Source: Synaphobranchus kaupii (Eukaryota; Chordata; Actinopteri; Anguilliformes; Synaphobranchidae). Taken from it: DNA of 64,000 nucleotides. The DNA is taken from positions 98,940,780 to 99,004,779 of the forward strand of contig CM056380.1 of the NCBI GenBank assembly GCA_029718625.1, in the 5' to 3' direction. The notes under the pieces are model-generated. The model saw only the letters and a program-made list of their open reading frames with translations. It was not told the origin of the DNA and ran no database searches. This document shows positions 34,901-45,470 of the stretch, piece after piece; the stretch's first letter is position 1; each line of letters starts with the position of its first letter. A program made the translations under genes and the position numbers.

Positions 34901-36859
34901 AGGTCCGGACGGACTATTCAGCCAATGCCAAATGGGCCCGGAACTGGCTGAGGGGTTGAAATTTCAGCCCTGATGTGTGGTGACATTTCCAGCATGTCCC
35001 CCTGTCCCTCCTTTCCAACTGTGTGGATTACTTTGGAAAACTGCACATTCCTGTCTTTATTAAACCCCCATAATGTATTATATGTCTGGTGCTGGTTGCC
35101 GGGGAGAATCATGAACAACCATGCATGCCCATGTCATCTAGCTCGTAAAGTTTGACAGAATATGATCCGTCATATTGCTGTTATTCTCCGTGGAGATGTT
35201 GAGAAAGCTCTTCCTCGTGCTCCGCTTAATCCTGTGGAACTTTGTCATACTCAGCTGTCAGCTGTACTCTTGTTGACCTCTGACTCCTGGGGAACACCCC
35301 TCAAGCTCCACCCTCCACAGGCATGGCCCATCCCATTGCTCAAATATTTGTGAACACACCCACCATGAACACACTGTTTCTGACAGGGTTCCCCAGCTGA
35401 AACACTAGCAATTTGCTTTCTGGTTAATAAGAAACCTGTGAAGTATTGTATCGTACTGTCTCTTGGCATGCCTTTAAGAAAACTATCTATTCTGAAAACA
35501 GATTGTGAAACATTGAAACTAAAGTTCAAACCAGCATGCCAACTTTATACATCATAAAAATCTGAAATGCCAAATGACACTATAAGCCTGTCTAGCAGCT
35601 TAGCCTATGAGATAGATGTATATAAAAAGAACATTATGCAAAATGTACTAATATAAAACACAGGTAAAGAGTTTTGCTGTTTTTAAAACAACAAATTACA
35701 TGATGTTTCTGGTCTTTATTTAAATACAATTTTAGCAAACATCAGAAAGTGGGACAATACTCCTTCATAGATTTTGAGTCAATTTTATCAGGCCTGTTCC
35801 AAACGTGTAAGCCAATTGTCAGTCTTTTTATGTCCGCTAGCAGTTTAAACAGGTTTGCAGACATCAGACACACATGCAGAGTAGGTTTAATAGAGTTTAT
35901 TATGTGATAATGATGTAAATCTGCATGCCAAGATAGTAAGCCACATGGAAAAAAAAGAATAAAATTCCATTTGAAATCGCTTACTTTCTTTCCAAAAGAT
36001 GCTCCCATGTTTCTCAGCGTCTAGTGCAGCCTCTCAGAAAGTTGTCAGTGTTGGTCCAGTCCGAGGTTTGGGAGCTTCCGCTCTGTCCTGGTGCCTTTCC
36101 AGGGCACGCCGTTTAGGTGCGGCCGTCCGGCCCGACAGTTTTGAGGGAGGGTGGAGTGCTCAGGTACTTACGGCCCCTGGCACACTGCTAGCAGGAGGCT
36201 ACTCCAGGGGGTTAAACCGGCCCAATCTTTAAGAAGCAATCGGCAAAGTCTTCCCGAATGTGACGATAATCCATAGTGTCAGGGAGGGGGGGGAATCCTG
36301 GGCACAACAAGGTCCAGCAGTACAGTCAGAGAGATGGAGAGAAAGAGAAAGAGTAAGAAAAAGAGAGATCACCTATCACAGTAACCCAGAACGGACCCTT
36401 TCGCAGCCACCTGTTCATAGCTGGCTCCCCACTCTTAAAAGGCTTAAAGACGGCAGGGAAGATTAAGTTAATTGCAGTTGACAGAGCAGGAAGCCTGAGG
36501 GAGAACACGGTCAGCACGTCGGGCAGCTGCGCCGGGCAGCCCTCAGACTCCAGAAGGGACGGGCATCGCTTTCGGCCAGCGGGCAGGACCGGGCGTGGCC
36601 CCTCCATGATGTCGCCACTCGGGACTCCCTCCTCAGGGTGGAACGCATGGATGCATCACAGGCTCTCGGACACTTGGACGTTCCGTTTGGGAGCCCTTCC
36701 CGTCCCTGTCTGGGAATCTGGCTCCACGGAGCAGCTGCCTCAGCCTGGGCATGCAGCCCAGGCCGATGACATCACAAACGGGCAGCACTGGAAGTTCAGA
36801 TAGCCCAGGCAGCTCTCAAAGTGCTCAGAGAATTGGCTACTCTCATTCTTTCTTGCCAT
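28931..36859. other. Long intergenic stretch, no gene recognised
   Basis: No supported coding exon in about 8 kb on either strand; frames are short and shadow-like. Contains a (GTGC)n run at 31419-31436, a C-run near 34063-34073 and a moderately GC-rich patch 36000-36800 that could be a regulatory element or noncoding exon. Confidence 0.5.
31419..31436. repeat. (GTGC)n short tandem repeat
   Basis: GTGCGTGCGTGCGTGCGT read directly. Confidence 0.85.
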
Positions 36860-36959
36860 GCTCTCTTTCTATTTTGTTTGTCTCTCTCTTTGCCTCTCTC
36901 TTTCTCTCTTTGCCTCTCTCTCTCTCTCATTCCCTCTTTGCCTCTCTCTCTCTCTTTAT
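36860..36959. repeat. CT-rich tract 5' of a LINE fragment
   Basis: CTCTCTTTGCCTCTCT-type units. A related CT-rich tract resumes at about 37382-37435 after the LINE fragment and is followed by a CA repeat to about 37460. Confidence 0.85.
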
Positions 36960-37381
36960 CCTTGGTTTCTCATATAAACAAAAACAGAGTAAAATGCCAG
37001 CTCATTAATTTTATCTTGGGTCAGGCGAAAATGGCAATTTGCACAAGTTGGAAAAACATGATTGGTGGAGGGGATAGACAAGATGTGGTTGCTGCAGTTA
37101 GGGGTATGATTAGGAACAGAGTGATGGTGGAGTTTCGATGTTACAAAGCCATGGAGAGCTTGAATGTGTTTCAGAGTGTGTGGTGTTATAAGGGTGCTTT
37201 ATGTTCAGTGGAGGAAGGTGAGCTTTGCTTTGCTTTGCACATGGAATAGGGTGAGCAAATGGAAGTAAATTTATTTGTGACCGATTTGTGTTTTTCATGT
37301 GTTTTTGTTTCTTATGTTTTCTGTTTTATTTTTTGGTAATGTCATTGGTGTGTTGAAAGTGGAAATAAAGGAGGGTTAAAA
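36960..37381 (+). mobile_element. 5'-truncated Tx1-clade LINE 3' end
   Basis: Encodes the very C terminus of a Tx1-like L1 ORF2 (QAKMAICTSWKNMIGGG ... VMVEFRCYKAMES ... CFALHME, stop at 37247-37249), then about 130 bp of T-rich 3' UTR. It is bounded on both sides by CT-rich repeats, as is the larger copy at 42784. Confidence 0.75.
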
Positions 37382-37835
37382 TTCAAATTCTTTCCCTCTT
37401 TGCCTCTATCTCTCTTCTTCTCTGTTTGCCTCTCTCCCACACACACACACACACACACACAAACAATATGGCATTGTTCCCTATCACACTCTTCATCAGA
37501 ATGGCTTTATGAGTGTATCAAGGGCCACGGAATCCTCACTCCTAAAAGATTCTTTATATAGTTTTTTTCTCTTTTTTGTGCACTATTCACTGATCCAATA
37601 TTAGGGAGGCGGAGGCCCTCCTTTCTCTTTGGCTGATTACATTCTGCAAAAAATCATCTGGTATTTATTTTGTTTATTGTGTGTTTAATTTTTTATTTGC
37701 TCTTGATAAACAAATGGCCCCATGTTGCAAGAGTACTTGAGAAATAAAAAAAAAAACTCAGTTCTAAGCCTATTCATTGCCATGGGATTACCGAATTGCA
37801 CCATAAGGGCAACTTTGAAAACCATGAAAGTTTAT

Positions 37836-38054
37836 ACAGTGCCCTCAACTATTATTGGCACCCCTGGTAAAGATGAGTAAAAGGGGTTATAAAACATTAA
37901 CCGTTTGGTGAATTAGCTTAATGTCACACTGAAAAAATCCAACCTTTAATTGAAGTAAATGTTATTTATATGTAGAATAAAGTAATCATTTTTAATATTT
38001 GGTTGCATATCCTTTGCATGCCATGACTTCCTAATGTCTGTGACCTAACAACAT
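37836..38054. mobile_element. Left end of a Tc1-like element
   Basis: TA then CAGTGCCCTCAACTATTATT followed by GGCACCCCTGG, a terminus typical of fish Tc1-like elements (from memory). No matching right end is seen; it runs into the hairpin module at 38055. Confidence 0.6.
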
Positions 38055-38382
38055 CAAAAGACTCTTGATATCTTATTTTCTGGTACTCTTACAAGCGATA
38101 ATATAACGTCTCTGCATTTCAATGGGTCTCTATGGGAATTGGGGTGTGGGACTAGATTAAGCTATACATTTCACGGGAATAGTATGGAACACATGGTTGG
38201 CTAAATGGCTGTACGTCATCAAGGGTCTGGGGTATCAAACTAGCCTCAAATCATCACTGCTGCCAGATATGCAGTAGATATGGATGGATCACTTTAAGGG
38301 TTGTTTCACCTGACTCATTTTCCAATTGAACTCTATGGAAAAATAAGTCAGGAGAAATGACCCTTAAAGTGACCATCCATAT
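38055..38382 (+). repeat. Dispersed module ending in a 47-bp hairpin, copy 1
   Basis: Matches 56110-56431 in the same orientation (GACTCTTGATATCTTATTTT start, CTCTTACAAGCGAT, GGTATCAAAC, GCCAGATATGCAGTAGATAT). It ends in an inverted repeat with arms 38278-38324 and 38336-38382 and an 11-base loop. Confidence 0.85.
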
Positions 38383-38517
38383 GGAGTGCTCTACACTTGC
38401 GGCACAGTTTATTGCTTCCTGCCACAGTCTGAGGGACAGTAAGTGATGCAACACAACCATTTACTGACATGCATACAATATGAACACACACACGCACGGA
38501 CACATAAATCCATGCAA

Positions 38518-38519
<2 letters not shown>

Positions 38520-38569
<50 letters not shown>
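38520..38569. repeat. (CA)n microsatellite
   Basis: About 24 uninterrupted CA units. Confidence 0.95.
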
Positions 38570-38571
<2 letters not shown>

Positions 38572-41189
38572 GTAACTGTATATATGTATTATGTTATCAG
38601 ATGTATTATCATTATTTTGTATTTTTTTCTCACGTTGACATGTTCCTTTTTCTCATCAACAAGCTTTGGCAATACAACTGTACATTTTTGTCATGCCGAG
38701 AGAGTGAGAGATTGTAGGAAGTTATAGAATTTATGGTAACCTATTTTTGGGTCATCCATTATTACCTTATCACACCCAGATCTTGGCATTTTTCTCATTT
38801 CAAAAGGGAACGGGGTCTAGCTAAACCAGTGTGTTTTGTTACCCTTTAAGCAAAACAGTTGAACCTCTATCAATTGCAGAGATTTCTTATAAAACTTATT
38901 TTTTTTAAATTAATACTTATTTTTCTAGCTCCCCTTGTGCACAGAGACATTACCTGCCTGCCATATATCTCGCTAATTTAATCTATACTTCAGGTTTTAT
39001 TAACTAATATAATATAAATATCAGATTAAGCTGTATGGCCTGTCATTCACAGTGAAGTAGCCTATCTGTTCCATTGCATCGTATTGCTCAATCATAGATC
39101 AACTCTGGTTGTCAATAGTTGCTATTTCTGTATTTTTTAGATCTACTCTGTTGGGTTTTAAACAGTTTTCTGAACCAGGAGGTGCACAAAATGGATCATC
39201 ATTGGCTGATGTGTGCAAAATTTAATTCATGGTCAATTATGAAAATATGAAAGCTATGAACTAATTGAAATATGAATTCATGGCTTTCTTATTTTTTTCA
39301 GCATTAGACTAAAACATCATCTTGAGATCATTAATAGGTTTATATTGAAAGATAAATTCCATTTTTTCTGCATTAGACGTATATTACAGGAATGTGTTTG
39401 GCAACCAACTTGCTTAGTAAGACTTGTTGCTGAACAAGTGGATTTACATTCTTGATTGGAGGAAATTTCTCATACAATCAAATAAAAAATATTTTCTAAC
39501 ATGAATCATAACTGTTTAACAATTTTATAAAAAGGAAAATCTCGTTGAAAAATCATAGGGGAAACTTACTTATTCACAAGCAATATTGAGTCCTCATCCA
39601 ACACTGTTCTGAACTCCATTCATAGCGCTGCAGAACATGATGGCTGTTGGCATAACCCTGCACTCAATGATATTTCTAGCCACTGTAAATGATACAAAAT
39701 CAAAAAACAGGTTCAGCCCTTACTGAGCTGGGCAAATTGACAAATTATGTAAATAGTCTATGCATGGTCAACAATTGCACATTAGTTCTTTTCAAACCAT
39801 ATACCATACCTTATAAGCTTTGAAAACATCCTCATTGCTTATCTTGTAAAAGTAAACATGCCTGTAACATTATGTAGATTTTCCTTTTTGTCAATCAGCA
39901 CAATTACCCTGGCTGGTGCTACTTGACCACGTCATCGTGTTAGCCAGGTTACAGTGCAATTCCCAGAACACAATATGACACAGGAGGTCATGAGGCCCAG
40001 TCTATACTGCCCTCTGCTGGGATTCCTGCTCAACATTTTACCGTAAATTACAGATCTCCTGAATAATTCTGATCAACTGTCATCTTTCCTGACAATCCAA
40101 TCAATACTTCAGATGGTCAACAACAGACAGGTCATTTTGCTGTACAATGATACCACTCAAGAGTAGGATGTGGATTTATTGTAGCCGGTTTATATTTTTA
40201 CCATTAGCAGCACCATTTGTGTGTGAAGTATAGTAGTAATTATAATTAAACAGTTCTGGGCTGAGAGTACTGAACATACTCACGGTTTTTAACCCAGTCC
40301 GCAAGATGAACTATGGAGCTAAATTAATTCAGATGACCATATTCTCACATTACTCTATGTTCTCCATATAGAACGTTCTCGAAAATGGTCAGTAGTATGA
40401 CAATGACTCCATGGTCAAGAATGCCCTCTCCCCTGCTTGGTGGTCCCGCATGCTTTTGCACAATGAGCTGAGGTGTTGGGGATTCTCACTTACATCTGGC
40501 CATAAAATGTAAATCTGGAGCGCACAAGTCAAAATAGCATCACCACTCTACTTCTGATGTGAATCTCAAAGTGGCTGACAGACCTGTGGCAGGCTGCATA
40601 TCATGGAGTAGAGAAACCTGCCGACAAATGTATTCCAAATTTTTGCACTAACGAGAACACATTTTTTGAGAAAAATATCATGTCTACAGTGGATGTTATG
40701 TAATGAGGTTGTTTTGCATATGCTGAGTTTGAGGCTCTTATTTATGGAGACATGACACAATTTAATATTTTTCTATTATTTTCATAATTTTGTGTCTCCG
40801 TAAAATTCTTGCGTTACTCTGTATAAGAATTGCGTATCTCCGTTAAAAAAATTGTGCTTGTAAAAAGGATTCACGTACCTGTGATTTATTCTCGTGAACC
40901 TGTACATTAAACTGTGTGGTTGTATTTGTGATCCATGTTCGTGCATCAGATTTTTGCTTCTAAAAAGTCAGCAAAATTGTAATTTAAGCTTCACCAACAT
41001 TTTTCTTAAGCCATTTATGACCATTTTTTTTAAAGCTGTTTAGGCTACAACTACGAATCGGAAATATGAGCGCACAAGCATCTGCGTGCGATCGCAATTC
41101 TGGGATTTCTGGCAGCTTTATCTCACACTGACTCGAGTTTTGTATGGTTGTACAGGAGTTTTGTGACCCTGTAACAGCTCACTTCACAA

Positions 41190-41285
41190 GAAAGGAGGCG
41201 GGACCAGCTCTCCCCAAACTACCACGGCCAATCAAATACCCATACTTCTGCCCCCAGTACCATTGGCTGGAATCGTCAGTCAGAG
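41190..41285. promoter_or_regulatory. CCAAT/GC-box cluster
   Basis: AGGAGGCGGGACC, GGCCAATCAAA and ACCATTGGCTGG lie within 100 bases: one GC box and two CCAAT boxes in opposite orientations. No downstream coding sequence is evident, so this may be the internal promoter of an unrecognised repeat. Confidence 0.3.
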
Positions 41286-42704
41286 CAAGATCCATATGAG
41301 TACAGGCTTCAGCCAGGTCAGGTCAAAAATGGTCCCCCTGTCAAAATTGGTCCTAGGGTGCCTTCAGGATCTCACTTCCAGCGGACAACTCACATCATTT
41401 TGCACCGCTGTGTACTTTTAGGTAGCTATTGGCTCTGCCAGTGTAAAATAATACCACAGTGTGAACTTTTATTATTAAATGAATGCATTTCACATTTAAC
41501 AAACATAGTGTGTCTAAAATAGAAGACACTCCCACAAGCGACTGATTGTGTAAGGCGAGAGCAATTCCAGGTGATCTCATTAGATGATGTGTGGCTGTAC
41601 TCCAAGGCTGTGTCCAAATCAGCACCCTTCCATGCTATTGAGTACGCTTGTTGAGTAGACAGGACGAGAAAGTAGTTAATTTCTCTAAATGTAGTATACT
41701 TAAAACCCTCGAATGATATACTTACTTCCGCGGTTTCGCTGAGTATATTTAGGAGCATAGTTTTCAAGAAGTACACACATAAATCTGACGTGCAGCTTCA
41801 CTGTAATTTTCCTTCAATAACAACAAAAACAACACGTGACATGGCTGTGCAAGGGTGTGGCATCTTACGACACTTCCAGAGTACGGTTGGAAAATAGTAT
41901 AGTATAGTAGGATAGTATGGAGGATATTTTTTGCGTCCTGCATGTCACATACTAAACAGTACACATCTGCCAGTGTCACATACTTAACAGTACACATTAA
42001 ACAGCACACATCTGCCAGTCCCCAGGAGACAGTACAAAGTAGATAGGGCACTGATTCGGACACAAGTGTGAAGCCACAGATCAGATTGGAACTCATTTTT
42101 ATTTATTTTATCTACTCTTGATCAGAGTAAGTGATCATTGTCACAACAGGGTAAAATTAAGAATGGGTAAAATATATAAAAGTTGACAGATTTTCTCCAA
42201 TGTGACCAATCTCCATTGGTGACAGAATTGTAAGTAAGCTCTAAAAAAACATCATGCATACAATTCATGCAGACTGGAATCCAGGCTGTATCCCAAACCC
42301 AACAGCAGGGTGGACAAAAAGCTCCCTGACACTAACTAGTATACTCAAATGATCAGCATCCTGGCAGAAAAGATGGAGTGGTACATGACAAACAGTGGTG
42401 TTGTGGAGCTGGAAAGGTGTTGAACTGTGTGGTGGATGTAGTTTTAATGAGACACAAACAAAACACTTGACTTGGTGGAAAATTGCATTTATATAGTGCA
42501 GGCCATGAACTCTTAACATTTCTCATATGTGATGTAGGGTCTGATGTTGGTTAAAGGTGTGGGTTGAACAAATGAAGTGAGTCATATAAATTGTATTTTT
42601 GTTTGAATATGTCACTATATGAAAATCATATAGTCTCCAGTATGTATCCATACTCAGTTCAGCTATTCAACACTACCACTCCAGTCTTTCTTGCAAGTGG
42701 CAGA

Positions 42705-42706
<2 letters not shown>

Positions 42707-42783
<77 letters not shown>
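42707..42783. repeat. (CT)n microsatellite, 77 bp
   Basis: Uninterrupted CT array directly abutting the 5' side of the Tx1-clade LINE. Confidence 0.95.
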
Positions 42784-42785
<2 letters not shown>

Positions 42786-42902
42786 ATGGAGGGTGGCTGT
42801 GGCCTGTATATTCTTTCTTGGGTATACTTTCTAAAACTTTGACTTTTTAACTTAGTAGCATTTTTTCAGATATTTTGGTGTTCTGGAACAAAATTTTGTT
42901 GT

Positions 42903-43520
42903 TTGGTGGAGTTTTTATTGGTAAGACGCCGAGATGGCCTCTCTTTCAGACGGAGAGGCCTTGTCTCTCTGTCATGGAGTGAGGTGTGTAGCGGACAGTA
43001 CTGCGTCGGTAGAAGACGCGCTGGTAGCGATTGCCGAGCAGGTATAGGAGGTGATAATATTGTTTCAGCTTCACGGATGAATAAGGCAGTTGTATTTTTT
43101 TTTCCAAAAAATTTGTTTTGCTGCACAACTAATTGCAAGTGGGTTATGGATTAAAAGAGTATTTGTGCAGGTAAATCCAATCTCGGCACCAACGACGAGG
43201 GTAATAATTTCAAATATTCCCCCGTTTATTAAGAATGAAGCTATTGAAAAGGAGCTTTCTCATTTTGGAAAGCTTGCCGGCCCCATGAAAATGATCCCAT
43301 TGGGATGCAAAAGTACAGACCTGAAACATGTTCAAAAGTACAGACCTGAAACAGATTTTTATGTTTTTGAATTCACCTTCACAAGCATTGGATGTGACAT
43401 TGCGTATAAGACACGGTGAAAGTTCATTTGTAGTGTTTGCTAGTACGGACAGTCTGAGATGTTGCGGGGTTATTGGACATATGAAGCGAGCTTGCCTGCA
43501 TAAGGGTGGGGAGAATGTCC
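42903..43520 (+). pseudogene. Tx1-type LINE ORF1 remnant
   Basis: Pieces in shifting frames: TTRVIISNIPPFIKNEAIEK, KLAGPMKMIPLGCKS, then FMFLNSPSQALDVTLRIRHG and a damaged CCHC knuckle RCCGVIGHMKRACLHK that has lost residues between its first two cysteines. A 26-bp tandem duplication (unit AAAAGTACAGACCTGAAACA plus spacer, about 43308-43353) shifts the frame. Confidence 0.78.
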
Positions 43521-43589
43521 GAGGTGGAGTAAATAAAGAAAGGGCAAGGGAGAAGGCCAGCGGTGAGTCTAACGCACAGGCCAGCGCCG

Positions 43590-45235
43590 AGCCGGGCCGG
43601 GCCATCAGCCGAATGAGGATCCAGGAGAGGGTAGGCTACGAGTGGGATGGGGGAGCGGGTTGGAGGGGGATAAGACAGGGTTGCCCATTGTCGGGTCAGC
43701 TCTATTCCCTGGCCATAGAACCATTGCTGAATCTTTTACACCCAAGGGTGAAGGGTGTGAGGGTTCCAGGGGCCGGAACGGCCACAGCCATAACTTTATC
43801 TGCTTATGTGGATGACGTCACAGTACTGGTTCGGGATCAGGGGGATGTGCAGTACCTAGAGGACTGTCTTCAAATCTTTGAGCAGGCTGCTTCAGTCAGA
43901 GTCAATTGGGACAAAAGTGAGGCTTTGTTGGGGGGCATGTGGAAAGGAAGGACACTCCCTACACTCCCAGGGAATATGCAGTGGGGTCGGAAGGGGTTGA
44001 AAGTTTTGGGGGTCCATATGGGCTCAGATGACTGTGCTAAAGAACTGGGAGGGTATAGAGGGAAAAGTCTCAGGGAGACTAGAAAAATGGAGGTGGATCG
44101 TGCCGTGGCTGTTATACAGGGGCAGAGCCCTTATAATAAACAATTTGGTGGCATCCATACTGTGGCATAAGGTGGCAGTGCTAACCCCCCCTGTTGAACT
44201 CTTACATGCTGTGCAGAGGACCCTGGTTAACTTCATCTGGTCAGGTCAGCACTGGATGAAGGCAGGGGTATTACATCTGCCGCTCCAGGAAGGGGGGGCA
44301 GGATCTTATTAACCTCCAGAGTAGTCAACTTTTCGGCTGCAGGCAGCACAAAGGCTGCTGTACCATGAAGATGTCTGCTGGAAGGAACCAGCATGTGGTC
44401 TGTTGAGACGGATGGGAGGAATAGGGCTGGACCGCCATTGGTTCCTCATGAAGCCAGAGAACCTGAGTACTGATGGCTGTACTAAGTTTTATAAGTCTGT
44501 GCTGAAGGCTTGGCAGGCTGGTATGTTCAAATGCTCTGCAGTACCTTTCTGTAAGAGCAGGGATATGTAAGTTGGCTCACCTGCGGGGCCCGGCTGGGTG
44601 TAGGATGGCGTGTTCCATAGCAGAGCAAATAGGGGCTCATTCAGTGAGGAAAACTCCTGGATGGTATAAAGGCGGCTTTGCCTGTCAAGGTCTGGGAAAT
44701 GCTCGAGAACAGGTCAGCTTCCCAGGAGGAAGGGGACGGGCTGGTGTTCCCTGGTCTGAGAGTTTCCGCAGAAGTTGGGGAACGGCAGGAGAAAGAGGGC
44801 CACTTATTGTCCTTTGAGTCTCCTAAACTGGGGGACTTTGAGGGCGTAGACAAAAATAAATTGTATGCTGTTTGCACAAAAACATGCCATTTAAATTCTT
44901 TAAGAGATGTGAAGCAAAGTAAGTGGCAAGAGCTGCTTGGAAGGGGGTGTCTACCAAGGGGGGTTGGGAGACCTTCAGTGGAGAATTGTTCATGGGGCAG
45001 TAGCCAGAAATGGTCACCTGGCACATATGGACCCAGGGAACAATAGGGAGTCATTTTTGCTCAGACATTGAGACAACAGCTCATATTTTTACAGAGTGTA
45101 ACAGATTAGAAGTGTTGTTTGTTGTGTTGGGGGTGGTGTGTGGGAGACTGGATACAAGGTTTTCCTACAGTATGGGCTGTAGGAGTGGCGGTGTATGTAC
45201 AGAAGAGGATTATAATGAGTACCTTTCTTGAATAC
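43590..45235 (+). pseudogene. Tx1-type LINE ORF2 remnant (3' half of RT to C terminus)
   Basis: Reverse transcriptase from GIRQGCPLSGQLYSLAIEPL, catalytic YVDD at 43805-43816, VNWDKSEALLGG, then after frameshifts WRWIVPWLLYRGRALIINNL, TLVNFIWSGQHW, and a C-terminal ETTAHIFTECNRLEVL segment near 45070-45117. Endonuclease and the N-terminal RT motifs are deleted; the reading frame is fused to ORF1. Confidence 0.85.
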
Positions 45236-45408
45236 TTGAATAATTCCTTTCTAGTGGGAGGGTGTTTTTATTTTTTTTGCATTTTTATTTTATAGAAAAA
45301 ATTCTAATTTTCTCTTGCTTTGTTATTCTTGGATTCTGGTTTCATTTCTGAAATGTTGGAGGAATAATTGTTTGTCTCCTTAAAGTGTTCATAATAGGAG
45401 AATCAAAG

Positions 45409-45470
45409 GTCTCTCTATCGCTCTCTCTCTGTCTGTCTGTCTGTCTCTCTTCCCCCCCCCGAGGTAATGT
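45409..45470. repeat. CT/GTCT simple repeat 3' of the LINE
   Basis: CTCTCTATCGCTCTCTCTCT then GTCTGTCTGTCTGTCTCTCT and a C-run; the probable other half of the target microsatellite. Confidence 0.85.

Larger units (their letters stand above)
38383..42706. other. Intergenic, no gene recognised
   Basis: Contains a long (CA)n at 38520-38569, a CCAAT/GC-box cluster at about 41190-41285 and a GTATA-rich stretch near 41895-41925. No coding exon supported. Confidence 0.55.
42784..45408 (+). mobile_element. Tx1-clade LINE inserted in a (CT)n array, internally deleted
   Basis: Contains ORF1 and ORF2 remnants of a Tx1-like L1 in order. The 5' edge abuts (CT)77 and the 3' edge (AGGAGAATCAAAG) abuts CTCTCT/GTCT repeats at 45409. 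There is no poly(A) tail. This fits microsatellite-targeting Tx1 families (Koshi/Kibi type, from memory). Confidence 0.8.

Noticed and set aside
36326..36803. Overlapping frames in a GC-richer patch
   Set aside because: No recognised motif or consistent splice sites on either strand; kept only as a possible regulatory patch.
42784..45408. Possible endogenous retrovirus because of RT-like sequence and a CCHC motif
   Set aside because: No LTRs, protease or integrase; the RT motifs and flanks are those of a non-LTR (LINE) element.
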